From Pseudo-nitzschia pungens (lineage: Eukaryota > Bacillariophyta > Bacillariophyceae > Bacillariales > Bacillariaceae), in NCBI GenBank assembly GCA_037355855.1, contig CM074762.1:3038001-3102000 (forward strand): DNA of 64,000 nt. The letters run 5' to 3'. Made by a program: the position numbers and the translations under genes. The notes beneath the pieces are model-generated. The model was not told the DNA's origin. It did no database searches and saw nothing but the letters and a program-made list of their open reading frames with translations. This document shows positions 1 to 12,473 of this stretch, one piece after another (the stretch's first letter is position 1; each line of letters begins with the position of its first letter).

Positions 1-21
1 TTTCGGATGGAAATAGTGTGA

Positions 22-106
22 ATGCATGCATGCATCCATGCATGCATTACAGGTACCATTATTATTTCTTTCCTTGTTGTCTTGTCTTGTCTTGTCTTGT
101 CTTGTC
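22..106. repeat. short tandem repeats upstream of the K+ channel gene
   Basis: GCAT/CATG words repeat at about 22-47 and a five-base TTGTC unit repeats at 81-106. They lie in the presumed 5' leader of the gene starting at 251. Nothing else is recognisable in the first 250 bases. Confidence 0.7.
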
Positions 107-250
107 AATAATCCGAGACAAACATTTTTTCCTAAAAGTTCCGGAGAGCAATCTGAAATTCACCGCAGGACAAATCATTCCCGGTAGCCAAGTACTTCCG
201 TTGCGGCGAGCGCTCATCCCGTCATCCATCCATCCATTCATCCTCTAATC

Positions 251-3200
251 ATGGTGATCAAAAAGGAAGAAAGGGAGGATGTGTTTGCGAGGTTCCACCA
301 TCTGGACCAAGCTGTCCCAGACAACGAGGAAAAATTGGAGCGCAAAGTGGAGAAAGCCTCGCTGATGCATGGAAACGTACATCGGAACCGAAAAAGGGCA
401 ACCAACATGTTCGATAAAGGCGTCTTTGCCGAATTCAAGATCAACGAACGGGTCGAACAACAAGCGGAAATTGAAGCGAAACAAAAACAGGAGATCGACC
501 ATCGGCAAATAGAGCCAAAAACAGCAGCAACAGCAACAGAACAGCACCATCGGGTGATGGGCAAGCTGACTGGTTTGGTCACAGCGGTTGTTCCCAAACC
601 TCTCAAGGCCAACTTGAACAGTCCGAACAATCATGATGTGAATCATGATAGTGACAGCGATAGCGAGAGCAGTATTCGTGCTATTCAAAGCAACAAATAC
701 CATTACCGTCATCAAAATAATGATAATCATCATCACAGGACCGACCAGGGGCATACAAAAGGCTCTGTGGAGATCAAAGGCATTGACATTGTCGACAACA
801 ACAGTAATGGTAGAAGAAGAAGCATACGGAATATTTTCAAAAGTCGCAACGGAACAAAGAGTCGTTCGACGGCACGCACTACTCATACCGGAACAGCTAT
901 ACTGAGCACCGAAAAAGAAGATGAGGAGGGGAGAATTGACAATCATCACCGTCGCGGTGTTGTTTTCGGTGACGATGATTTCCCGGGGGATGGCGACAAT
1001 TTTCGTTCGAGCCACAATAATCAGAATCAGAGCGACGACAGTAATGGTGATAGTGATGATGATGATGAAGATGAAGACGATAATAGCTTCATTGGGGACG
1101 ACCAAACTCAAACGAGCAAGATTAAGCATGATTCCGTGATTACCCGCTCCAGCACCGGCATGCCAATTGGAGGCATGGCAGTGCGGATAACGAGGAAAAA
1201 CAAGGACAAAAACAACACTCACAACCACACTCCGAAAGACGAGGAACATTATCATTGGGTCTCACCGCATGCGGCGGACCTCGTGTTTTCGGATTTTGAC
1301 CTCGATGCCATTGTCGGGGAGTACGAGAAACTGCACCGAAAGATCAACTTTGGGACTAGCGATAAAGACTACGAACTCGACGGAAAGTACGGTGGCGACA
1401 ACGATGATGATGACGACGACGACGACGAGCACAATAACAGCGGTATTTTGAAAATCACCGTTCGATACCGGAAAATTCACAAGCTCTGGGTGAAAAAATT
1501 TCCCCGTGCCCATGGGATCATCTTTCGGGTCTTGCTGCCCCTTTTTGTCATTGTCCTTCTGAACTTCGTGTTGGGAATCTTCCTCGGTGACTTCGAGATG
1601 CAATTGGAAATAGAAAGGAACAACAATATCATGCGCACAAAGAATGAACTAGCCCAGTACCCATACCAAGATAAACAGCATCGCATGTTTGCTTTGCCAA
1701 CCCTCTGTTTGGAATATTATTCTCAAAAAGTCAACGGCCTCACATATATTAACGAGAATGACAAGAACGGTGATGGCATTACTGATTTTAACGGAACTGA
1801 TACGATGTTCCAAAACTACAACTTGACCGCCCTTGTTGAAGCTACCGAAAACGAAGGCAGCGACATCTTTTCGACTTTGAAAGAATTCATAGGTTACGAT
1901 CTAGACAAAGAACAAAATGATTCCATGGACATGACGCTCGGAGAGATCAAAAGCGTAATGAAGATCTGCGAGAATGCCGGCAAGGAAATTCTTGTTGAGT
2001 TGATTGACCATAAAGAACGAAAGATCACGGCGGAATTGGAAAGTGACATGACCTTCAACTGGATGCGCTGCTGGAACACAACCTTGCTGAACGGTGTCAA
2101 TCCGTGGATTCCGAGCACAGAGCAGCTTGTAGCTGCCAGGAATCAAAGCCAATTTTTTCAAGATAGCTGGAATAAAGATCAAAGAAAACTCTTCAATCAA
2201 TACAAAGACGAGGCGAACTGCTCAAACGCCACTTGCGAGAAAGATATCCACGCTCGATCCGTAAAGGAAGCAACCGGAGCTGAAATGTGTGGTGTCAACA
2301 AAGGAGCTTCTGCCTGGTTTTGGTTCGTGGTTTCAACGACTGTTGGCTACGGCAATCAGTCGCCAGAAACCCGAGAGGGACGACTTCTAGTAGGGTGTTT
2401 GGGTTGGATCTGCATCATAGTGTGGGCTATCATTCTATACGTCGGGGGAAGGGTTCTGGGAATAGTTTTCGACGACGCCTTTCGGAGGTGTAACTGTCGA
2501 GTCATGACGGGAGACGGTCTGAGCGCTACGGTGTGGTGTGCTGTGGCGGCGCTGTGGATCGTAGTCGTCGGGGAGGTCTATCGGTTCTGGTTGGATTATA
2601 CAACGAATCCCGAAGAATTTCAATGGAATGTGTTTGAAATCAACGATGCTATCGAGCCAGATTCTGAACAGTTGTCCCGGTTTCACATCGGCGATGCCTA
2701 CTGGTTTGCGTACATTTCTCTCCTGACTGTTGGTAAGTAGAGCATGGAATTATAGCAGAGTCGTATCATTTTTTCAATTTTGCTTCGCTTCTATTGTGAA
2801 GGTTCTTCTCACGGTTGCCGATATACACAATTTTAGGACTCGGTGATTTTTATCTGGATTCCGAGTCATTCTTCTACCGCGACTTGTTGATGTGGTCGTT
2901 ATGCTTCCTTGTCGGCTTTACATTTTTGTCGACATTTCTTGGACAACTCGCTGACTTAGTCCACAACTTATTTCCCGATGAGGCGGATGCCCTGAAGGCG
3001 AGGCTGACAAACACGAAAGTGGTCCGAGAAAAAGACATTGAATTCAAGAAACGAAACGAAGAGGGAATCGAAAAACTCGAAAAATTGGTTGAAGTGATGG
3101 ACGATGACGACTTGCGGTTCATAACCCAGCGTCTTACCCGGATACGAGTCAAGAAGAACCTGTTGGTTCATCTTTTGCACCAGTCCCAGATGGAGATGGA

Positions 3201-3483
3201 ATATTATAAAAAGCGCGGGGAACGCTATGAAAATCTCTCCTACGCCAAAGTATGCCAAGAAGAAAACATGCTCCACGAGGTGCTCTTTGACAGTGTAAAA
3301 GAGCGTGAAAAACTAGAAACTTATCGACGCACCGAGGTGAGCTCCACTCCTCCTCCCGGTTCGGCTCGTCAAAAGTCCTATTTTCAGGATGGAACCGGGG
3401 CTGAGGACGTAGAACAAAAACTTAGCCTGCGAAAGGGGAAGAAAAGTGTCAAGACCCGAATGAAGGCGTCGAACTACCTTTGA
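251..3483 (+). CDS. two-pore-domain potassium channel
   Basis: Two exons, 251-2732 and 2837-3483; the 104-nt GT-AG intron splits the second selectivity filter. The joined frame gives 1042 residues. About 420 residues of hydrophilic N-terminus carry Asp/Glu/His/Asn-rich runs. TM1 lies near 425-445, pore 1 near 696 with filter TVGYGN, TM2 near 716-738, TM3 near 760-780, pore 2 near 828 with TVGLGD (restored by splicing) and TM4 near 845-870. A charged, probably coiled-coil cytosolic tail follows. Two filters and four membrane segments define the K2P/TPK fold, which carries K+ leak current across a plasma or organelle membrane. The loop of roughly 250 residues between TM1 and pore 1 is far longer than the usual 60-70. 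No EF-hand was seen in the tail. The ATG at 251 is the first in frame. Confidence 0.92.
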
Positions 3484-3783
3484 GTGAGAAAGTCAATAGA
3501 GAGGGATGGAAATGGCACTTGCTGCAACTCGTCAAAAGTCTTTCAAGAACAATAGTTATTTGTGTCTCGTATCCAGATTGTGGTGATGAGGTGAAGTGAA
3601 TCCCAATCACTCAAAAGAATTTAGCTGTACAATGGATGTATTCTACTTTTACTTAATCTCGGTGCTATTTGATTGGTTTTCAACATTGTTGTTGCACACA
3701 CACTGGCTTTGGCGATGGGTCGTAACGACATCAACAGCGGGAAGAATTGCAATGCGCTCGTTCGTTCGTTCGTTCGTTGTTTC
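3484..3783. other. spacer between convergent genes
   Basis: This stretch lies between the ends of the K+ channel and the choline-transporter-like gene. It holds a short GTTC tandem repeat at about 3760-3779 and nothing else recognisable. Confidence 0.6.
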
Positions 3784-5896
3784 TCAATAGCCAAACTCGG
3801 CCGGATAGGCCTCTCTCCACGCAGCAATCATTTGTTGCGACAGCACCGGATGGTTCGATTGGAACTCGGCCGGCGCCTCGGCAAAGCATACAATGACGAC
3901 ATTGACTGCCGAGGAGACCAGGCCAAAGAGGCAGCTGCACAATATGAATCCGATGGTCGCGCTCAGGACAAAGGCCGCGGCAACCACGGCTCCGTCCTGT
4001 TCCATCGCGGTTGCAAGAACGGCACCGATGATTCCCGTGACGATGCCGACACAGATGCTCACCGTCAACAACACCTTGTCAACGAGATAATCGGCAATGA
4101 TCAGGGACCAACCTCGGGCTTGGAACAACTGTCGAACGTCACAATCAAACAAAACAAAACAAAACAAAACAAAACAAAACAAAACAAAACAAAACAAAAC
4201 AAGACAAAACAAAACAAAACAAAACAAAACAAACGAAGAAAAAAGACAAGCACGCGTGCGGGTTGGTTGGTGGGCAAGTTGGATGGACCGTGAGAGGAGT
4301 TTCTTCGATTCGTTTTCCAAAAAAACCAAAACAAAAAAAATCAAAACACCCGCAAACGACTCGGAGCGACGCGGAACGGACCGTCCGAGAATCGGAGCGG
4401 CCTGGTCGAACGAAAGCCTTCAGACCGCGGTGCGCGCGTGCGAGAGCCGCGAAAAGCGCCGCATCGAGGAGGGGTTCGTGATGCGATGCGATGCGATGCG
4501 ATGCGATGCGACTCACCGAAAGGACCTTGGACGAGGCCTCCACGAAGCCATAGCCGTACAACCCCACGTACACATAGCCCCACTTGTTGAAGTACGTCGC
4601 GATCCGATCCAGGATGCGAAAGATGCAATCGACCACGCAATCCACGAGCCTCGGAGTTCGGTTCTCCGAACGGGGGGACCGAACCATTTCCCGCATCGCC
4701 TGTATGATCGCCACGATGAGGGATCCGAAGCAAATGGATCCAAAGGAGGTCGTGACGGACCGGAGGTAGGACCTCTGGATCGCCACGGAGCAAAAATTGC
4801 GGGCCTCCCCCGGAACGAACCACCAGGTGCCGACCGTCCCGGCCACCGTTGTGTGCACGACGTTCTTGATGATCTGCGCCGTCCAAAAGAAGCTGACCAG
4901 GAACAAAAAGACCAGTCCTCCGTTGATCTCTTTGTCGCAATAGCCCTCGGCGTCGCAGTCCCCCGCGACGTAAAAGGTGGCCAGAAAGGCGGTCGACCAC
5001 CACAAGCTCCACACAAAGGTGACAACGAGATTGTTGTAGGCAAAGAGCGACAATCCCATGTTGCACTTGACGGCGGTCAGCGCCGTCACCAGAGTCGATG
5101 CCGCGTAGGGGATGCGTCTCCAAACAATGTACGTGTAGTACAGGGTGAGCAGCAGGAATCCGAGCGCCACCGGGATGGTCATCTTGGAATTGTCCACGTG
5201 GATGATGAAACCAAAAACGACGGCCGTCACGAGCAGATTGAAGACGAGAGCCATCTTGATCATGGCGACGGGAATCGCCATCATGAGGGACATGGCCAGG
5301 GATGAGACCAAGAATCCAACCGCTCCACTGGCCGCCAGGATGGTCAATATCGTGTCCATGGTCAATTCCGATTCTTCTCCTCCGTCGTTGCTTTTGCCGT
5401 TGTCCTCGAGGATTCGATCGCTGTCCGCAATGAACAGCAGCCGTCGGTGCTGTTGACGCAGCCACCGCTGGGCACCTCCCCCGTATTCGCTAGCCATATC
5501 GGATGCCATCATGGGCACGAACCGAACCGTTATGCAGCCAATGGCAATCACGTGGGCGTAGAACAAAACGGCCCAGAAGACGTCCCGACAGGCCCTCGGT
5601 TGGAGTTCTCCGCGGGGAATGGAACCATCGGCATTTTTGCGATCTCCCCGGATGGTGCCTATGCCTATTTTGGGGTCGCGATCTGTTGCCGCGTAATACG
5701 ACAGGTGCTGATCGATTTGTTCCTGGTGTTTTCGTGCCACGGCATCGCTGATGTGCGCATCGTTGATGGAGTGATTCAGGCTCGTCCGGTTGCTGCGATA
5801 CGGATGGTTGTTGGCGTTGCCGGCATTGGTTGTGTAGGACGCATAGGTTCCCTCGACAACGGGGATCTCATTCGCGTTGTAATAGGGGATCGACAT
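3784..5896 (-). CDS. choline transporter-like protein (CTL/SLC44/PNS1 family)
   Basis: Two exons on the minus strand: 5896-4517 (460 codons exactly) and 4128-3784, giving 574 residues. The first 110 residues are soluble. Ten or so hydrophobic segments follow, with the CTL signature region in the second half: TVGTWWF, then SFGSICFGSL, then a FNKWGYVYVGLYG block. Exon 2 continues it with LFQARGWSLI and two more membrane segments. The join reads KVLS-LFQARGW, the order expected in the family. Members are plasma-membrane or organelle transporters of choline or ethanolamine, or proteins of unclear cargo. The donor is CG/GTGAGT and the acceptor CAG. The 388-nt intron is repeat-filled. The coding sequence is GC-rich beside its spacers. 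The family is clear; the substrate is not visible. Confidence 0.9.
4145..4230. repeat. (AAAAC)n pentamer array inside an intron
   Basis: About seventeen AAAAC units run here with a single AAGAC variant at about 4200. On the transcribed minus strand this is a GTTTT array ending about 15 nt before the acceptor of the choline-transporter-like gene. It may therefore serve as the T-rich tract ahead of the 3' splice site. Confidence 0.95.
4481..4511. repeat. (GATGC)n array next to the intron donor
   Basis: Five-base GATGC units repeat immediately downstream (in transcript sense) of the donor site at 4516 of the choline-transporter-like gene. Confidence 0.85.
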
Positions 5897-7382
5897 GGCG
5901 GACTACGTGTACCAGCAGTGCAGTGATCTGTTGGCATGGATTTTTGTAAGCCAATCCTCTGCGTTGTCTGCTGTTTTTGCTGTCGGCTGTCTATAGTTCG
6001 GACTTGCCACTGTGAACTGTGGATGAAAATTAAGTTACTGTATTTCAATGTGTCGAGCGTCGAAGCATCACTCGTTACTCGTTTTCACCCCGTTGATCCA
6101 ATCGTGTTTTCTGGAATGCACACATTTTGAAACTGTTTCTGCCCGTTAACCCATGCCGAGCAATTCGTGCGACGATGGAAGGTTTTTGCGAGTAACCTTA
6201 CCAGTACATTAACGGGTACAAGTACGGGTAACTTACTCGTGGACGTACTGTATTCGTATGCACTTGCACTCATCACTTTGTAACCTTCGGCGAACGGTAT
6301 GTTGTACTACGTATGTACGTAACTTACCGTGTCGTGCGGTATTTCGTTCGTTCATTCACGACGTGCAGAAACAATACGGTACCGTACAGTATCTAACGGC
6401 TTCCTGTCGGCATGTTGTTTCCTATGCCCCGAGCTGCTGGCTGCGCTCGAGATTCCGAGATCCGGGCGACAAAGCAAATTTCCCGCGGCCATCACCACGG
6501 AACGCCCTCGAACAGAATTCCGGGTTTCGGCCCCACGTGCGGTGAGTGAGCGGATGCCGCGTGCGGTGAGTGAGCCCCACCACCATTCTCAAGCGTTCAA
6601 GAATCAATCATCATCAATCAGCAATAAATGAATGAATGAATGAATCGATCGATCGATGGATCGATCAATCGATGGATCGATCAATCGATCAGTGATAGAG
6701 ATGGATCAACCAACCAACTGTCTTTTTCTCGGCTACGTGTAGTGAAGAAAATAATATTCATTGAACGGTGCGCATTCATGCAATGCGGCGAAGAAAAGTA
6801 AATACTATCCATTGCCTCCGATCTTCGAAACTCGCTACCATCACCGTTGGTCGAGACGACGTTGATCGAGAAATGGCATTTGTTGTGAATAACAAACACC
6901 AAGCATAATAATTCATTGATCTTTTGTTCCTCTTTGGATGCTCGGATTTCTCGTCGAAAATGGTGAATCACTTTGCCGCACCATCCCGGCTAGGTATTCC
7001 GATGCGTGCCTTGATTCCAAGGCCTTTGATCGTTCGATGCTTCGGTAGTACCGAACTCGGAACAGCGTGATAATTTTGACCGTTGGGTAGAAGAAACATT
7101 GTTCCGATCGCAGCTACTGCTCGTTCCGTCCTCTCGTGAAGCAGCAAACGAAACAACGAAACGAATGACTCGACCAAATACAATGCATACAATAATACAT
7201 ACAGAACAAAATGCGAGACGGAAAGAGTTTGCACAAAATTTGTAGTCCGGAGCAGATCACAATACTCTCTATACGTAGCAAAATTACTCTCGAACCAATC
7301 GTATCGTTCTTGCTTGCTTTGCCGAGACGGGACCCCCAACCCGTATTATTACAATGACCGCGCACGTTGGTCGGCGCATCCG
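5897..7382. other. 1.5-kb spacer
   Basis: No supported gene. The region from about 6180 to 6400 is dense in GTAC, TTACC and CGTAC words. An AATG tandem tract followed by GATC/GATG repeats lies at about 6625-6690. The small frames here open at random and show no family features. Confidence 0.6.
6625..6692. repeat. AATG and GATC/GATG microsatellite
   Basis: Four-base AATG units change into imperfect ATCG/GATC/GATG units. Low-complexity DNA in a spacer. Confidence 0.85.
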
Positions 7383-9701
7383 CTACGAAAAATGGGAGGC
7401 AAAGACTTCGATGTCCTGGAGCTCCTCGACAAAGGTCCGGCCGGTTGTGGCCCCTTGTCCAAAGCTCAGCGGGGTCCCGCTCGTTGCGTCGACCCCGAGA
7501 ACCGTGTATCGCAGCTCGCAGGTCAAGATAGCCGTTCCCTCCATTCGGTTCGGGGAGGCCACCAGGACGCACCAGGCGGATCCCGTTGTGTGGTATGGCA
7601 GGACCCTGATGGGGACCTGTGCCGCACTCGAGGCGGGCTGGATGGCATCTTCCGAGGATTCGGCGACCACAAAGGCCAGGTTCCCCAGAGCACGTCCCTC
7701 GACCGCCAGCGAGTTGTTGGTGATCTTGGCCTGGATGATGAGGTGACGGTGGAAAAAGTGCTTGACAATGATAACGTCGGGGAACGTGGGCGAAGCGGAA
7801 CTCGACGGTCGGGCCTTGAAGGGTTTCGTCGAGTGGAGGGCTTCCCCGAGGTTCATGGCACGGAATTGGGGAACCACATACAGATTGGCCTGCGCCTTGA
7901 GCTGGGCATCCGTCAGCTGGTGTTTGAGAGCCGTGTGCTTGGCGCGCAAGAGGGAGGAGACCACCCTGAGTCGTCGTGCCTGCGACTCGCTGTCCACCAG
8001 TGCCGGGATCAAAAAGGGACGCGCAACGGCCGAGACCGGAAGGTTGTTGGGAAGAAGCCGGAGGGCGGCCGATCGGTCGATTTCGCCCCTCCTCATGGCC
8101 AGAATCTGGATGGCCGATGAAATCCCGCGCTGCTTGTCGGGATCGGAATCCAGCGCGACGCGAACCAGAGGCAGATAGGCATTTTCCTTCTGGAACTTTT
8201 CGTCGAGCTCGTCGTTGGCCCTGTCGTCCAGCAGGCTGTCGGCGGCCAGTTGGATTCGTTCCTTTTCGATCTTTGCTTTTCGGCGTCCGTGCAGCATGTC
8301 GCAGTATTCGAGAGCCAGGTTCATGCTCTTGCAGTTGCAGTAGAGTATTTTCAGAGCCTCTTCGTGTCTTCCGAGCCGTCCGAGAACCAAGGCCTGTTCT
8401 TGCGAAAAGGATCGCGGCAGGGCCTCCAGCAAGCGCTCGGAGCGTATCTTTGCCAGGGGCCATCGCAGGAATCGTCGCAATTTCTGTCGATAGATCCGAC
8501 CCAGCGGGGTGACGTCACCGTCCGAGGTGGAAGCATCGCTCTGGGGATTGTCCTGTTGTTGCTGAGAAAGATCCCCCCGTTCGGAAATGACCCCCTCCAG
8601 GAGGAGGAAGCAGAGCTCGTCGTGAAAGTCGGCGACCACGTCGTGTGCGTATTCGTGCGCCTTGTCCAGGAGATCGAATTCGTCTTCCTCGGGACGGTTG
8701 GTGGAAATCCCAACGGCCGATTCCAAAAAGGCCACCGCCAGGGCCCGTCCGGAGTGCAGCGGCAGGGCACCGGTCCGCTCGTCGTTTTCGATTTCGAATT
8801 CGTCCTGGGCATCGGCGTAATCGTTTTTGGAGGACATCTTGGGGCGATAATTGGGATAGGCAACGGCCGGTTTGATGCTCTTCAACAGGCGGACCACCTG
8901 GGAGGGATGCCTGGGGTGGGCCAGCGGATCGTTGTGGTCGGCCGTCTGGCGCCACTGGCTCGCGTTCTGGGGATGATTGACGGTAAAGACGCTGAGTCCC
9001 AGCTGGGGATTGGTTTCGAGCAACCGGATGGTGGCGGGAGACCGCAGAACCAAGAGACATGCGGTGTCGCTCTGTGTGCTCCAGAGCTCGCTGAGGTGCC
9101 CCGCGGTGTAGGATTCGTATTTGATTTGGGACCAGAACCCGACCGGCTGCTTGGCCGATTCGGGGGCCCGGTGCTGCTGGAGTCGCTCCCTCAGGACCTC
9201 TATGGCTCGATCGTGTCTCCCGCAGCTCCGGAGGAGCCAGGTGGCGGCCTCGACGAATTCCATGTGCAGGCCGGCCTGTGCGTTGGCGTTGGCGTATCCG
9301 GTGCTGCGCTGCATCCCGCTCGACGCGGCGCTTCCGGAAGCTCCCCCGGTCAAGAGAGAGCGACTGGAAGCCGCTTCCTTCAAGAGCCGGTCGGCGATCA
9401 TCTCGTTGACACGGATGGAAGCGCTGGAGATCCCGTGGTCGCTCCCGTCCTCCAAGAGGACCACTCCCATCTGGGAGGCACATTTCCGGGCCGCTCGATT
9501 GGCCAGGGATCCCTTTGACGAGGACGAAAGTTGCGTGCAAACGAGGCAGAGAAGGGCGGTAGCCGTCACCAGCGCATTGGGAGTGGCCGCGGTCACAATG
9601 GGAGAAAAATTCGTTTCGCCACCGGTGCTCGCGGTTCCCGCGGCATCCTCGCTATCGAATGGAGTGTTGTTGGCACCGTACGAAGAATTCTGTTGAAAGC
9701 C

Positions 9702-9747
<46 letters not shown>

Positions 9748-11972
9748 TGTGCAAATGGACCGTAGCCTCCCCCCAGGAGGCGGCTTCCCGCGCCGCCGCT
9801 CCGATTCCGCTGGTGCCCGGCGGCGTCGATGGTCGGCCATCCCGGAGCCGCCCCCGATTCGAATTCCGCCAGTCCCAGAACGGATTCGAGGTACTGCTTG
9901 AGCAGCAATCGCGATTGGGCCGTCGGTTCCGGTCCCGCGTAGGACGTGGCCGTGAAGCTGGCGTGCAGGGCCTCCGCGAGCTGGCTGCGGGGAAAGTTGT
10001 TGGCCCCAAAGGCATCGATGGAGATGCGCATCAAGCGGTCGGCCAGGTCCTGCATCGTGTCGGGCTGGCACCGCAAGAGCTTGGCCTGTCCCGAGTAGGA
10101 CAGGGACAAGATCCAGGGGAGGCCGGTGTGGTGCTCGTCCGAGTCGTCGAATCGGGTGCCGCCGCCGCTGCCGCCGCTGGATTTGGCGCTGCTGCGCGAG
10201 TAGGGATCGAGGGCCGCGTAGTTTTGTTGCGGTTTGTGCGATTGGGGCTGCGATGGGTAAAACTGGTAGTGCTTGCCACGTCCGTCCCCGGACGTCCCCC
10301 AAAAGGACTCGAGGCAGAAAAAGTCGTTGGGTCTCGTCCCGACCTCGACCGTTTTGAGGGAGATCGCCAAGCAGGACGCCGCCCGGACCGAGACCAATCC
10401 GTCGCTGGTCAGCAGCAAACAAAAGGGCCACGATGCGGCCGCGGACAGGATGGGAGACGCCGTTGTGGTCGTGGCGGTGGATCCGTTGTTGCGGGGCGGA
10501 CCCGCACTGGCGGAGTGGTGCGTGGCATCGAGGTGCACGTCGACCAGAGCCGCCTCCCGTCCGTTGCAGACCAGGAGCGAGGACCAGTGTTCCGATACGG
10601 ACCGATCGTGGACGTCGACCAGAATGACGGGATGGATCTGCGAGGACTGCCCAAAGGAGAAGACCTTGGTACACTCCGGCGTGGACGAGGAGGACCCGGA
10701 CGTGGGACTGGAGGGTGGCGCGCTGCCGATCGTCGTTTCGGCCTCCACTCCCGGCACCGCGTAGACGGCGTTGCCCACCGCTACCACCGCGAGGTATCCG
10801 TTTGCGGTCACGATCAGCGAGTTGGGCCCACCCCGAGCCCCGGGAGGCGGGAGTACCGTCCCGGAAAAGTCGATCGTGTGTTGCGAGCGGTGCTTCGAAA
10901 AGGAGGACGTGGGGTGCGCCTGTCGTTTGCCGGAGGACGATGCCGTCTCCAGGTAGGGCCATGCCGGCACCGTTGTGATGCGCTTGCCCCCGCAGACGAC
11001 AAAGCCGCATTTTTTGTGATAGGTTGCGCAGGAGACCCGTGCCGGAAGCCGAAAGCGGGGATGAATCGCGCTCGCGACATCGCTTGGGTTGCTGGTACCG
11101 CTGCCGGTGTTGCTGCCGGTGTTGACCTTGGTGAAGGCTCCGTTGTGGAGCGTCACCAGAGCCGCCACATAGGCTCCTCCCTGCTTGCTGCTTCCCTTGT
11201 TGTCGTCGACCAATACCAGGAACAATCCTACCAGAGACGACGAGGGGGATTGGTGGGCAGGTCGCTGTCGGGAATTGTAATTGGTTCTCCGTCCGGAATG
11301 GGAATGCGGATGGGAAGCGTGATGCACCAGCGCCGGAATGACGTCTACGACCGGACCCGGCAGCGACCTGGCCGGAAGATCCACCGGCAGATAGGCCCGG
11401 GGCAGATTGGCCGGGGGTCTTCCGGAGGGAGTAACCCCGAGCGCCGGACGGGGGGCATTCGAATTCGATTTCGAATTCGAATGAGAGCCGCTCGTTGGAG
11501 TGCTTCGGCCCGGGTTGCTCCCCCCAAAGGAAGCGTTTCGGGAACCAATGCTGCCGCTCCCGCTGCTTCCGCCGCCCTCGCTGCTTCCGTAGTCTTCCGG
11601 GGAGGGATAGCTCCGGTAGTGAAGACTTCCCTCCTCGGATCCAAACACGATGGCTCGTGGCGATGGGCGGCTGCTGCTGCTGCTGCTGCTGCTCGGTGCG
11701 GTGGGAGACGGGGCATCGTCGAACGGATTGGTGCTGCTGCCGCTGCCGCCGCTGCTTCCGCCCGGAGTCCCGCCGCCTCCGCCTTCGGCCGCAATCGGTG
11801 GAGACGGTGCCCCAAAGACGCAAACGCTTCGGGGAGAATAGGGAAGCAATTTTGTTGCGCCGGACGACGATTCCGCATCTCCCATGGAGGAAGAAGGCGA
11901 CGATGCGTTCTCCCCCGCCCCGGCGGCTCCGAGAATGCGGCTTCGGAGATCCCAGACGGCCTCGAGGGACAT
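7383..11972 (-). CDS. Vps39/TRAP1-like tethering protein with gamma-COP-like C-terminal ear
   Basis: One exon of 1529 residues; the frame opens upstream at a GTG, so the ATG at 11972 was chosen. Residues 1-170 are Ser/Gly/Pro-rich and disordered. About 180-680 resembles a degenerate CNH-type beta-propeller. A polyglutamine run of about 17 lies near 745-765. About 790-1350 is an alpha-solenoid with Vps39/clathrin-type features: a block near 1185 (SFSQEQALVLGRLGRHEEAL) and the Vps39 domain 2 pattern near 1300 (AALRLLPNNLPV). In CORVET/HOPS subunits a zinc finger normally follows. Here residues 1360-1529 instead resemble the gamma-COP appendage platform: VVPQF, STKPF, VIIVKHFFHRH, then RVLPYHTTGSAW and EELQDIEV near the end. 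Expected role: endosomal or vacuolar membrane tethering. Family assignment is fairly secure, the ear assignment is by eye. Coding sequence is very GC-rich. Confidence 0.8.
9700..9755 (-). repeat. CAG/CAA repeat encoding polyglutamine
   Basis: A run of CAG and CAA codons on the minus strand encodes about 17 glutamines within the tethering protein. Length variation between alleles would be expected. Confidence 0.9.
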
Positions 11973-12473
11973 TTTGCGTGTGCTTGCGTGCGCTTCGCTT
12001 CGCTTCACTTCACTTCGTGGTGAGTGACCGGGGGATTGTTTATGGAAGGTGGTGCTTTGCTACCGTTCTAGCAATGAATCGTGGCTGGCTGTGGAAAACG
12101 AAAGCTTGTCTCTCTGCCTGTGGGTATTCCATACAAGTAAGAAACTTGTAGTCGCAAGTATCTTGCGGCAGGAGTGCTACCATACGGTAATTACCGTACT
12201 ACCGTTGTCTCGCTCCTGGGCGGTGTTCATTGTGGTCCGTGATTTGAACCGAACCTGGTACAAGTACCGTAGGCCTTACGAAAGAGTCGTCGGTTTGGAA
12301 TAATTTCAAATTGTTTTAGAAAAAATAGAGAAACTAATATTTTTGGGAATCAAAATAAAAATTGAACAATTTATTTCAAATGCTTATTTTGCCTCACACT
12401 CATGTACGGTACAACAGGCAGGGGGGCCTGTCCTCATTGATTTTTTAAAAGTTTCGTAAGACTTCCTATTCTT

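Noticed and set aside
4097..5305. 402-codon plus-strand frame rich in Lys-Gln-Asn
   Set aside because: It reads through the AAAAC array in the intron and then antisense to the transporter exon.
8250..9518. 422-codon open frame on the plus strand
   Set aside because: Antisense shadow of the tether gene; no family features.
9531..12023. 830-codon open frame on the plus strand
   Set aside because: It is antisense to the GC-rich tether gene, starts at a poor site and is made of Arg/Gly/Val-rich sequence typical of shadow frames.
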